From Thioalkalivibrio sp. (GTDB lineage Bacteria; Pseudomonadota; Gammaproteobacteria; Ectothiorhodospirales; Ectothiorhodospiraceae): a stretch of DNA of 10,880 nt. The position numbers and the translations under genes are program-made. The stretch covers positions 1 to 10,880 of the forward strand of contig PUOZ01000212.1 in the NCBI GenBank assembly GCA_003553165.1, in the 5' to 3' direction. Shown one piece after another: positions 1 through 5,086 of this stretch. The notes beneath the pieces are model-generated. The model was given only the letters and a program-made list of their open reading frames with translations, was not told the DNA's origin and did no database searches. The stretch's first letter is position 1. Every line of letters starts with the position of its first letter.

Positions 1-339
1 TTCCAGGACCTGGCCCTCGAGCCCGACCACCAGGTAACCCACTGGCGCGAAGTCATAGAGGCCCCGGTAATGGGCCAGGGCCTCGGCCAGTTCCTGCTGA
101 TCGGCTTCGAGCTGAGCGTGCTGCAGATCCAGTTCCACCTGGTGCGTCTGGAGTTCACTCAGCAGCTTGAGCGCATCCGCCGCCGTATCGGGAGCGCTGG
201 CCAGTCTGTAAAGGAGCGCCAGGGTATCCGCTCCAACCGCCCAGCCACGGGTGGGTGGGGCCAAGCCCTGTCGGAGCCGAGTTTCGGCGTCCAGGCGCAA
301 TTGCGCCGGTTTCTCGAACTCGTGGTTCAGATTCCGCAT
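1..339 (-). CDS. PAS-domain signalling protein, N-terminal part (cut by window edge)
   Basis: This frame is open from an ATG at 339 to base 1, giving 113 codons with no stop, so only the N-terminus is present. Residues 1-55 are variable. Residues 60-70 read LSELQTHQVEL and continue as a Glu/Gln/Leu-rich helix into YRGLYDFAPVGYLVV (91-105). This helix-plus-PAS opening is familiar from bacterial PAS-containing histidine kinases and diguanylate cyclases, where PAS domains sense ligands or redox state. There is no signal peptide or membrane segment in the visible part, so a cytoplasmic sensor is likely. A GGAGGG lies 4 bases before the ATG; a GTG four codons upstream is an alternative start. The output domain lies outside the window, so kinase versus cyclase cannot be decided. 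Confidence 0.8.
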   Translation of the reverse strand, partial: MRNLNHEFEKPAQLRLDAETRLRQGLAPPTRGWAVGADTLALLYRLASAPDTAADALKLLSELQTHQVELDLQHAQLEADQQELAEALAHYRGLYDFAPVGYLVVGLEGQVLE

Positions 340-514
340 GGACCCTCCGTGCACATCCTTCGAAGGGTCGCACCCCTCGTGCCAGCATGATAGCCCGAGC
401 CCCGGTTGTCCGCTTCCCGGCGGAGCCGGTGTGGCCGCAAACCGCGCCCACCCGAGCCACTCCAGGGAGGCTACAGCGACGCGGCTTCCCGGCGATATTT
501 CCGGAGCCCCCGGC
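340..514. other. Intergenic stretch between the PAS gene and csbD
   Basis: This 175-base stretch has no convincing reading frame. It must hold the promoter of the PAS gene and the 3' end of the csbD transcript. A minus-strand TATCAT hexamer (387-392) could be a -10 for the PAS gene, but no matching -35 is visible. A short GAGCC-CCC-GGCTC repeat (504-516) overlaps the csbD stop codon and is not followed by a T-run, so it is not called a terminator. Confidence 0.4.
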
Positions 515-691
515 TCAGGTGGAATCCTTGATGTCTTCCTTCAGGTCGCCATATCCCCCCTGGATCTTCCCGCCGGCCTTCTGAATCCTTCCCTTCTGTT
601 CCATTTCCTTGTTGCCGACGGCCTTGCCGGTGACCTGCTTCAGCTTGCCCTTCGCCTCTTCGGCGCGGCCTTTGACCTGGTCCTTGTTCAT
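515..691 (-). CDS. CsbD-family stress-response protein
   Basis: This encodes a 58-residue, highly charged hydrophilic protein. It opens MNKDQVKGRAEEAKGKLKQV and continues with further KGK and GG repeats, a composition typical of the CsbD family. CsbD proteins are small, abundant in general stress responses and of unknown biochemical role; the Bacillus founding member belongs to the sigma-B regulon. The ATG at 691 is chosen because AGGAG sits 7 bases upstream and the family pattern starts at its first residues; the frame remains open further upstream but without family similarity. The gene lies 61 bases downstream of the small lipoprotein gene on the same strand, so the two are probably co-transcribed. 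There are no cysteines and no membrane segment, so a cytoplasmic location is likely. Confidence 0.9.
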   Translation of the reverse strand: MNKDQVKGRAEEAKGKLKQVTGKAVGNKEMEQKGRIQKAGGKIQGGYGDLKEDIKDST

Positions 692-752
692 GCGCTTCTC
701 CTGATAACGAATGACGATAAAAGGGTCGCGTTCGGTGTATCCGATCCGCTGG

Positions 753-950
753 TCAGTCACGGGCGTCTTGGCCGGCATCCTGGATGCTGTCACCGGCGTC
801 TTCGAGCGACTCGCCTACGTTGTCGACGGCATCGTCGACGCTCTCGCCGGCCTTCTCGGCCGGACCCTTCTCGCAGCCGGATAGGGCGACGAGCAGCAGA
901 CCCGAGATGAGGGCAGTACCCGTCACGGTTTTCACTGTTTGGAACTTCAT
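753..950 (-). CDS. Small acidic lipoprotein with lipobox
   Basis: This encodes a 65-residue preprotein with an N-terminal positive region (K2, K7), a hydrophobic stretch (residues 11-23) and the lipobox LSGC with Cys26. This predicts lipidation and cleavage to a mature peptide of 40 residues. The mature part is an acidic, degenerate repeat rich in Ala, Gly, Asp and Glu, with units such as ESVDDAVDNVG and ESLEDAGDSIQDAG, and it probably forms an amphipathic helix. Glu at +2 does not give the classical inner-membrane retention signal, so outer-membrane anchoring is possible. The ATG at 950 is chosen because AGGAG precedes it and the signal peptide begins there. It resembles entericidin-like small lipoproteins in size, but I assign no function. 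A Crp-like box and a leader inverted repeat lie upstream (see separate entries). Confidence 0.85.
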   Translation of the reverse strand: MKFQTVKTVTGTALISGLLLVALSGCEKGPAEKAGESVDDAVDNVGESLEDAGDSIQDAGQDARD

Positions 951-971
951 CGTTGTCTTTCTCCTGGTGAT

Positions 972-997
972 GATTGTTCCCGGACTCGGGAGCAATC
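972..997 (-). repeat. 11-bp inverted repeat in the lipoprotein leader
   Basis: Arms GATTGTTCCCG and CGGGAGCAATC flank a GACT loop; 10 of 11 positions pair, and the mismatch is G-U in plus-strand RNA and C-A in minus-strand RNA. It lies 6 bases upstream of the lipoprotein AGGAG ribosome binding site. It would fall inside the mRNA leader if transcription starts near 1006 as the upstream box predicts. It could be a leader hairpin affecting stability or translation, or a protein-binding site. There is no T-run on either side, so it is not an intrinsic terminator. Confidence 0.45.
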
Positions 998-1039
998 CCG
1001 TTCAATGGCATCAGGCTACGGTGGCCCCTTTTCCATGTC

Positions 1040-1055
1040 TGTCTGCTAGCGAACA
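1040..1055 (-). promoter_or_regulatory. Predicted Crp/Fnr-type box upstream of the lipoprotein-csbD pair
   Basis: Read on the minus strand the site is TGTTCG-CTAG-CAGACA, followed by GAC. It matches the left half and most of the right half of the two plus-strand boxes at 1638-1653 and 2780-2795. It ends 89 bases before the lipoprotein ATG. A TAGCCT hexamer (1018-1013) starts 29.5 bases from its centre, where a class II Crp-type site at -41.5 would place the -10 element. This is the most divergent of the three boxes, so it is less certain than the other two. Confidence 0.5.
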
Positions 1056-1079
1056 TAACCTGGGGGCAGGGCGAGGCCG

Positions 1080-1502
1080 ATGCAGAGGCCCGTGCCTCCG
1101 ACAACGCGGACACCTGTTCGCCGCCAACGCGCCAAGGCCACGGACCGGGGTCTGGTCCTGACCTTGGGTGACGTGCTCTTTGCGACGGGCCGTTCCGAAC
1201 TGAGGGGCGGTGCGGTTCGCAACCTCGACCAGCTGGCCGCGTTTCTCAGGCAGTATCCGGAGCGCACCGCGATCATCGAAGGCCACACCGATGGCGTCGG
1301 CAGCGCGAGTTCAAACCTCGGCCTGTCGCAACGCCGCGCCGATTCAGTAGAGCAATACCTGATTCGCCAAGGTGTGGATTCCAACCGCCTCCACGCAACC
1401 GGCAGAGGCCAGGGTTATCCGGTCGCCGACAACGATACCGCCTCGGGCCGTCAACAGAACCGTCGCGTCGAGATCATCATCTCGGAGCCGGCCGGATCGT
1501 AA
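1080..1502 (+). CDS. OmpA-like peptidoglycan-binding domain protein, N-terminally truncated
   Basis: This encodes 140 residues, of which about 22-137 form an OmpA C-terminal domain. Visible landmarks are TDRGLVLTLGDVLFATG, EGHTDGVGS, LSQRRADSVEQYL and the closing NDTASGRQQNRRVEIII. These domains bind peptidoglycan in the periplasm. Relatives with the TDRGLVLTLGDVLF opening usually carry an N-terminal lipoprotein signal and an Ala/Glu-rich helical region; here there is none. The frame is closed by a TAA at 1056-1058, leaving ATG 1080 or GTG 1092 as the only good starts, and neither gives an export signal. A short Ala/Glu-rich stretch (EADAEARASDNAD) is readable just upstream in another frame, consistent with a frameshifted or truncated gene. 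The domain itself is intact, but it may be a non-functional remnant. Confidence 0.75.
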   Translation: MQRPVPPTTRTPVRRQRAKATDRGLVLTLGDVLFATGRSELRGGAVRNLDQLAAFLRQYPERTAIIEGHTDGVGSASSNLGLSQRRADSVEQYLIRQGVDSNRLHATGRGQGYPVADNDTASGRQQNRRVEIIISEPAGS

Positions 1503-1747
1503 GTCTTGGACGGGATCAGTCGCCATCTGCAACGGGACCGGATCCATGAGAGATCGTACCGGTGGCTGCTGGTGCCATACGGATCGTTCGTGCTTCGCAA
1601 AGGTAGCTTTCCCGTCCGGCAGTCAAACCACCAGTCATGTGCGGCATCGTACAGACGACGCATCTTCCCCTGCGCGAGACTGATCCAAAACACGAAACGG
1701 ATGACGCCACCGCAACCGCACTGGCCGTCCTAACCTGGAGAAATCGC
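1503..1747. other. Intergenic region upstream of the DUF3185 gene
   Basis: This 245-base stretch has no supported gene. It contains the Crp-like box at 1638-1653 and should contain the promoter of the DUF3185-regulator unit. No clear intrinsic terminator for the OmpA-like gene is visible. Confidence 0.5.
1638..1653 (+). promoter_or_regulatory. Predicted Crp/Fnr-type box upstream of the DUF3185 gene
   Basis: The sequence TGTGCG-GCAT-CGTACA is an inverted repeat with five of six positions matching between the arms, followed by GAC. In spacing it equals a Crp box (five-base arms, six-base centre), with C in place of the usual A in the left arm. It ends 94 bases before the DUF3185 ATG. The best -10-like hexamer at the class II position is only GAGACT (1676-1681), which is weak and would suit a promoter that depends on an activator. 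The site closely resembles the box at 2780-2795, including the flank GACGNNGCATC. Confidence 0.6.
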
Positions 1748-1960
1748 ATGAGCCCATTACGTATTCTTGGAATCGTTCTTTTGGTCGCAGGCATTGTGGC
1801 CCTTTTCTTTGGCTGGCAAGCGTCCGAAAGCATCGCCGAACAGGCGCATGAGACCCTGACCGGGCGCTTCACCGACGAGACGACGTGGTACTTCATCGGA
1901 GGGGGTGCCGCGGCTGTTGCGGGTCTCCTGCTGTCGGTGTTCGGTGGCCGAAATCGCTGA
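1748..1960 (+). CDS. DUF3185-family small membrane protein
   Basis: This encodes a 70-residue inner-membrane protein with two predicted transmembrane helices (about residues 5-22 and 48-66) joined by a polar loop. The loop reads TLTGRFTDETTWYFIGG, which together with the two-helix layout is characteristic of DUF3185 proteins; their function is unknown. The ATG at 1748 is chosen because GGAG precedes it by 7 bases and the first helix begins at residue 5; the frame is open further upstream but without similarity. The gene sits 104 bases before the Crp/Fnr regulator on the same strand, so one transcript could carry both. The Crp-like box upstream suggests that regulator controls it. Confidence 0.85.
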   Translation: MSPLRILGIVLLVAGIVALFFGWQASESIAEQAHETLTGRFTDETTWYFIGGGAAAVAGLLLSVFGGRNR

Positions 1961-2064
1961 GCGGAAGACCCTTTTGACCTTGAGATGGTCCGGCACCTCT
2001 CACGCGCCAACCCTGGCGCTCCCCCGTGCCGCAGGACAGATTGCTAGTGCCAAGCGATCCACCG

Positions 2065-2775
2065 ATGCGTGTCGACAACAGCTTGCTGGCAGGCTTGCCG
2101 CACAGGGATTGGCGTCGGCTGTTGCGGCGCTGCGACCCCGTGAACCTGGCGTTTGGCGACATCCTGTGCGAACCCGGCGATCTGCTCGGCCACGTGCATT
2201 TCCCGCTGTCCGGTTTCATCTCGCTGGTTGCGACGCTGGACGCCCAGCAACCGCTTGAGATGGGCTTGATCGGTAGCGAAGGCATGCTGGGCGTGACACT
2301 GATGCTGGGGGTCGATACCGCCCCGATGCGCGCCGTGGTGCAAGGCCCGGGGAGCGCGTTGCGCATCTCGCGCGCGGACTTTCGAGCTGAACTCGAAACG
2401 AGTTCGGCCTTGCGCAAGCGCTTCGCGCGCTATCTGTACGTCCTCATGTCCCAGCTGGCGAAGTCGGCGGCGTGCACGCATTTTCACGAGACCGCGCCCA
2501 GGCTCGCGCGCTGGCTGTTGATGACGCACGACCGGGCCCATGGCAATCAATTCCATCTCACGCATGCGTTTCTCGCCGACATGCTCGGCGTGCGCCGAAG
2601 CAGCATCAGCGTGGCCGCGGCCGAGATGCAGCGCGGCGAGTTGATCGCCTACTCGCGCGGCGACATCACCATCCTCGACCGCGATGCGCTGGAACGTGCC
2701 GCGTGCCCATGCTACGAGACGGAGCGCGCCGACTATGCGCGCATGCTCGGACCCGGGAGCCCGCGCGGTACATAG
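2065..2775 (+). CDS. Crp/Fnr-family transcriptional regulator (atypical sensor domain)
   Basis: This encodes a 236-residue cytoplasmic DNA-binding protein. Residues about 25-110 form a cyclic-nucleotide-binding-type beta roll (GDILCEPGDLLGHVHFPLSG, IGSEGMLGV, MRAVVQGPG). A long dimer helix follows (about 112-138), then a winged helix with HTH at about 167-190 (FLADMLGVRRSSISVAAAEM) and a wing YSRGDITILDR. The cAMP-contacting PRGE and R-(S/T)-A signature of Crp is absent, and so is the N-terminal Cys cluster of Fnr, so the effector is unknown. A CPCY motif (214-217) matches the Cys-x-Cys commonly seen at the end of this subfamily. ATG 2065 is chosen because family similarity starts about five residues later; the frame is also open from GTG 2026 and GTG 2047, the latter with AGGA upstream. 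It is flanked on both sides by genes with matching inverted repeats, suggesting local and auto-regulation. Confidence 0.88.
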   Translation: MRVDNSLLAGLPHRDWRRLLRRCDPVNLAFGDILCEPGDLLGHVHFPLSGFISLVATLDAQQPLEMGLIGSEGMLGVTLMLGVDTAPMRAVVQGPGSALRISRADFRAELETSSALRKRFARYLYVLMSQLAKSAACTHFHETAPRLARWLLMTHDRAHGNQFHLTHAFLADMLGVRRSSISVAAAEMQRGELIAYSRGDITILDRDALERAACPCYETERADYARMLGPGSPRGT

Positions 2776-2779
2776 TCTC

Positions 2780-2795
2780 TGTGCGGCACCGTACC
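2780..2795 (+). promoter_or_regulatory. Predicted Crp/Fnr-type box upstream of the 24-residue peptide gene
   Basis: The sequence TGTGCG-GCAC-CGTACC is followed by GAC and then GCATC, nearly identical to the box at 1638-1653. It begins 4 bases after the regulator stop codon and ends 93 bases before the peptide ATG. A TATCTT hexamer (2817-2822) starts 29.5 bases from the box centre, exactly where a class II site at -41.5 would place the -10. No good -35 is visible, as expected for an activated promoter. Confidence 0.62.
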
Positions 2796-2888
2796 GACGC
2801 AGCATCCGGCCGCGTGTATCTTGGTAAGTGAACGATCAGGTTCAGGCAGTTCGATCGCTTGATCCATCCACACAGAGGAGAGAATCTC

Positions 2889-2963
2889 ATGAATCAAATC
2901 ATCTACATCGTTGGCGCCATCGTTATCGTCCTGGTCATCCTTGGATTCCTCGGGCTTCGGTAA
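2889..2963 (+). CDS. 24-residue single-helix membrane peptide
   Basis: This is a very short gene encoding 24 residues. It starts MNQIIYIVGAIVIV and ends FLGLR before TAA at 2961-2963. Almost the whole chain is one hydrophobic helix with a short polar N-terminus and a C-terminal Arg, giving an inner-membrane microprotein. GAGGAG lies 9 bases before the ATG. I recall similar tiny MNQIIYxVGA-type proteins in beta- and gammaproteobacteria, annotated as hypothetical. The good ribosome binding site, the uninterrupted hydrophobic helix and the dedicated upstream Crp-like box with a well placed TATCTT together argue that it is real. Its function is unknown; by analogy with other single-helix microproteins it may modulate a membrane complex, which is speculation. 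Confidence 0.72.
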   Translation: MNQIIYIVGAIVIVLVILGFLGLR

Positions 2964-3116
2964 GGTCGGGAATTGGTTCGGCTCAGACCGGCGGCATCTC
3001 ACTGGCCTCTTCGGGCCGCAGCTTGAGCCGCCGCAGCCTGTTGGGTCCGAAGACGATGCCGATCGCGACATCCGCGGCATCGCGGCTTTTCAGCCTGCGG
3101 CCAGTGCCACCCCCGG
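2964..3116. other. Convergent intergenic region with possible decayed coding stretch
   Basis: No complete gene is supported here. On the minus strand a frame is open from 3153 down to TGA at 2983-2985 (56 codons). It has no ATG, GTG or TTG start and reads sensibly near its end (RDAADVAIGIVFGPNRLRRL). It overlaps the end of the 59-codon frame at 3117-3296 in a different register, so it may be the frameshifted tail of that gene. No intrinsic terminator with a T-run is visible, although transcripts converge here from both sides. Confidence 0.3.
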
Positions 3117-3296
3117 TCAGGCCGGATCGTGTCGAATCGTGAGAATGCCCTGCTTACGCAGGGCATCATCAAGAAACCCTTTCTCAGTGATTCGCGGCGC
3201 TTGCCGTGGCACGGTCACATCGGTTCGGAGACGGCGTTCGATAACTGGGTTGGGATGGGTCGGTTCGCCCCGGTTTTGGCCTGGCGGCCGGGTCAT
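3117..3296 (-). CDS. Possible small hypothetical protein coupled to the amidohydrolase gene
   Basis: This frame encodes 59 residues. Its ATG overlaps the stop codon of the upstream amidohydrolase gene as ATGA, an arrangement typical of translational coupling. Residues 18-57 look protein-like (for example RITEKGFLDDALRKQGILTI), but I do not recognise a family. There is no separate ribosome binding site, membrane segment or signal peptide. Third-position GC is only moderate compared with the operon genes, which weakens the case or suggests foreign or decaying sequence. A second open stretch in another register continues to 2983, so this could be the 5' part of a frameshifted gene of about 100 codons. 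It may equally be non-coding. Confidence 0.33.
   Translation of the reverse strand: MTRPPGQNRGEPTHPNPVIERRLRTDVTVPRQAPRITEKGFLDDALRKQGILTIRHDPA
3145..3166. repeat. Perfect 9-bp inverted repeat (hairpin) downstream of the operon
   Basis: The arms ATGCCCTGC and GCAGGGCAT enclose a TTAC loop, a perfect GC-rich stem. It lies about 130 bases downstream of the amidohydrolase stop, between convergent genes, so it could stabilise the 3' end of a transcript. Neither strand has a T-run after the stem, so it is not a standard intrinsic terminator. It also falls inside the possible 59-codon frame, where it would encode ALRKQGI. Confidence 0.45.
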
Positions 3297-4120
3297 CGCA
3301 GGGGGGTCATTGCTGCGTGCAAGGACTCGATCACGGCCTCGCGCAGCGTGGCCCATCGCTGAGTGGTGCGCATCACGTGCTTCTGATTGAGTTCGAGTTC
3401 GATACCGACATAGGCGTCGGAGGAATGGCGCTTCCGCAACCACGTGGTCAGGCCATCGTTGCGACCGGCATAAGGATAGTTGCGGCGCACCGCGAGATCG
3501 GGCGCATGGAGCGCGAACATGCGCTTCCAGCGCGCGCACAGCGCCTTCTCGCCCGGCCTGGCCGGGTCATACAGAAGGCCGATGTCGGCGGTTCGTCGTT
3601 TGCCGTTCAGCTCCGGTGTGAAACTGTGGCAGGAAAGGTGGACGACCCGCCCGCGCTCGGCGATTGCCTCGGTCACCAGACGCTCGGCCTTGCTGCGATA
3701 GGGCTGGTAGTAATGCTGCAGGATGTGCTTCCGCCGGGTATCGGGCAGTTCCAGGACCGGATCGAAGTGGAGCTGGCGATGCCCGACCGAACGGTTCAGA
3801 TCGACCAGCAGTCGGCTCACCGTCGCCGACAACAGCGGAACGCCGAATGCCGCCGCAAGCGCCCGCGCCATGATCAGCGCCCCGGCGTCGAAGCCGCGAT
3901 GCGAATCCAGCAGCGCCCGGTGCGGCGCGAAGAGGTCGCGATAAAGCGGCGGAATCCGGTTGCCGCCATGCTCGCAGGTGATCACCAGCGCGGCACCGGC
4001 GTGGCCGACAGCGGATACCGGGAGCAAGCTCCCGCGCTCCCCAAGCGGGGGCGCAGGGGCGGGCGTAGCCGTGACTTTCACGTCAAGGGGAGGACTGAAC
4101 GGGCAACGCCCCGTGGCCAA
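3293..4120 (-). CDS. N-formylglutamate amidohydrolase family protein
   Basis: This encodes 275 residues from a TTG at 4120. Family landmarks of N-formylglutamate amidohydrolase (FGase, the HutG type) are clear: VITCEHGGNRIP (46-57), SHRGFDAGA (73-81), SRLLVDLNRS (102-111), HLSCHSFTPE (161-170) and VGIELELNQ near the C-terminus. FGases hydrolyse N-formyl-L-glutamate to formate and glutamate at the end of one histidine degradation route, but no other hut gene is in the window, so the substrate here is unproven. The protein is probably cytoplasmic. The start is uncertain: there is no ATG before the conserved core, and TTG 4120 or GTG 4081 both lack a good ribosome binding site, while the first 40 residues are Pro/Ala-rich and not family-like. 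It lies 23 bases after ispH and is likely co-transcribed. Confidence 0.85.
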   Translation of the reverse strand: MATGRCPFSPPLDVKVTATPAPAPPLGERGSLLPVSAVGHAGAALVITCEHGGNRIPPLYRDLFAPHRALLDSHRGFDAGALIMARALAAAFGVPLLSATVSRLLVDLNRSVGHRQLHFDPVLELPDTRRKHILQHYYQPYRSKAERLVTEAIAERGRVVHLSCHSFTPELNGKRRTADIGLLYDPARPGEKALCARWKRMFALHAPDLAVRRNYPYAGRNDGLTTWLRKRHSSDAYVGIELELNQKHVMRTTQRWATLREAVIESLHAAMTPLR

Positions 4121-4143
4121 AACACGCGTCGCGGACCCTGAAC

Positions 4144-5082
4144 TCAGGTACGTCGAAGCGCCTGCGGCAGGGAAAAGGTCACTGCTTCCTCGCGCCCGGC
4201 GACTTCGCTGACCTTTTCGACACCCCTAGCTTCCAGGTAGTGGATCAGGTCCTGGACGAGGTTCTCCGGGGCAGAGGCACCCGCCGTAACCCCGATGTGC
4301 CGCTTCCCTTGCAGCCACTGCGGGTCCACGTGGGCCGGCCCGTCGACCAGATAGGCGTCGATCCCGGCCCGCGTGCCGATCTCGCGCAGGCGGTTGGAGT
4401 TGGAACTGTTCCTCGAACCCACCACCAGCAGCAGGTCGCATTGGCTGGCGAGGACCTTGACCGCATCCTGGCGGTTCTGGGTCGCGTAGCAGATGTCCAT
4501 CTTCCGCGGCCCCTCGATGGCAGGGAAGCGCTCGCGAAGGGCATCGATCACCTCCGCGGTATCGTCCATCGACAGCGTCGTCTGGCTGACATAGGCCAGG
4601 CGGCCGGGATCCACGACGTCCAGCGCGGCCACGTCGGCCAGGGACTCGACCAGATACATCCGCCCCCCGTGCCGGGCATCGAACTGCCCGAGCGTGCCCT
4701 CGACCTCGGGGTGACCCGCATGCCCGATCAGCACCACCTCACGGCCCTCGCGGGCATACCGGCTCACCTCCAGATGGACCTTGGTCACCAGCGGACAGGT
4801 GGCATCGAAGACCTTCAGGCCGCGATGAACCGCCTCCTCCTGCACGCGGCGCGGCACTCCGTGGGCGGAAAAGATCACCACCTGACCGTCGGGAACCTGG
4901 TCGAGATCCTCCACGAACACCACGCCTTCCGCGCGCAGACGATCGACGACGTGCCGGTTGTGCACCACCTCGTGGCGCACGTAGAGCGGCGCGCCGTGGA
5001 TCTCCAGCGCCCGTTCCACGATTTCGATTGCACGCTCGACGCCGGCGCAAAAACCTCGCGGATTGGCCAGAAGAATTTCCAT
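4144..5082 (-). CDS. ispH: 4-hydroxy-3-methylbut-2-enyl diphosphate reductase
   Basis: IspH (LytB) catalyses the last step of the MEP isoprenoid pathway, reducing HMBPP to isopentenyl and dimethylallyl diphosphate with a [4Fe-4S] cluster, in the cytoplasm. The 312-residue length is close to E. coli IspH (316). The three cluster cysteines are present: C12 in [10 protein letters not shown]96 in DATCPLV and C198 in DICYATQNR. The substrate and proton-relay residues are also visible: H41, H74, H124 and E126 in [11 protein letters not shown], plus the SQTTLS and [12 protein letters not shown] motifs. ATG 5082 is chosen because the family sequence starts [14 protein letters not shown]; the frame stays open upstream into fkpB. 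It follows fkpB after only 4 bases. Confidence 0.98.
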   Translation of the reverse strand: MEILLANPRGFCAGVERAIEIVERALEIHGAPLYVRHEVVHNRHVVDRLRAEGVVFVEDLDQVPDGQVVIFSAHGVPRRVQEEAVHRGLKVFDATCPLVTKVHLEVSRYAREGREVVLIGHAGHPEVEGTLGQFDARHGGRMYLVESLADVAALDVVDPGRLAYVSQTTLSMDDTAEVIDALRERFPAIEGPRKMDICYATQNRQDAVKVLASQCDLLLVVGSRNSSNSNRLREIGTRAGIDAYLVDGPAHVDPQWLQGKRHIGVTAGASAPENLVQDLIHYLEARGVEKVSEVAGREEAVTFSLPQALRRT

Positions 5083-5086
5083 GGGC

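Noticed and set aside
705..760. A fourth Crp-like box directly upstream of csbD
   Set aside because: Only a half-like GTTCGG is present in the wrong orientation; the other arm does not match, so csbD is better explained by read-through from the lipoprotein promoter.
251..910. A 219-codon plus-strand open frame across csbD and part of the lipoprotein gene
   Set aside because: It is antisense to two short genes with good ribosome binding sites and family features; its C-terminal Arg-rich run is antisense-like.
1516..2010. A 164-codon minus-strand open frame across the DUF3185 gene
   Set aside because: It is antisense to a recognisable DUF3185 protein and rich in Arg, Ser and Pro without any domain.
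3145..3166. Intrinsic terminator of the murJ-ispH operon
   Set aside because: The stem is perfect, but neither strand has a T-run after it, so it is listed only as an inverted repeat.
4021..4038. GGGAGC-AA-GCTCCC palindrome in the 5' part of the amidohydrolase gene
   Set aside because: It lies within GC-rich coding sequence and has no positional reason to be regulatory.
3317..4141. A 274-codon plus-strand open frame antisense to the amidohydrolase
   Set aside because: The minus strand carries the FGase motifs in order; the opposite frame has none.
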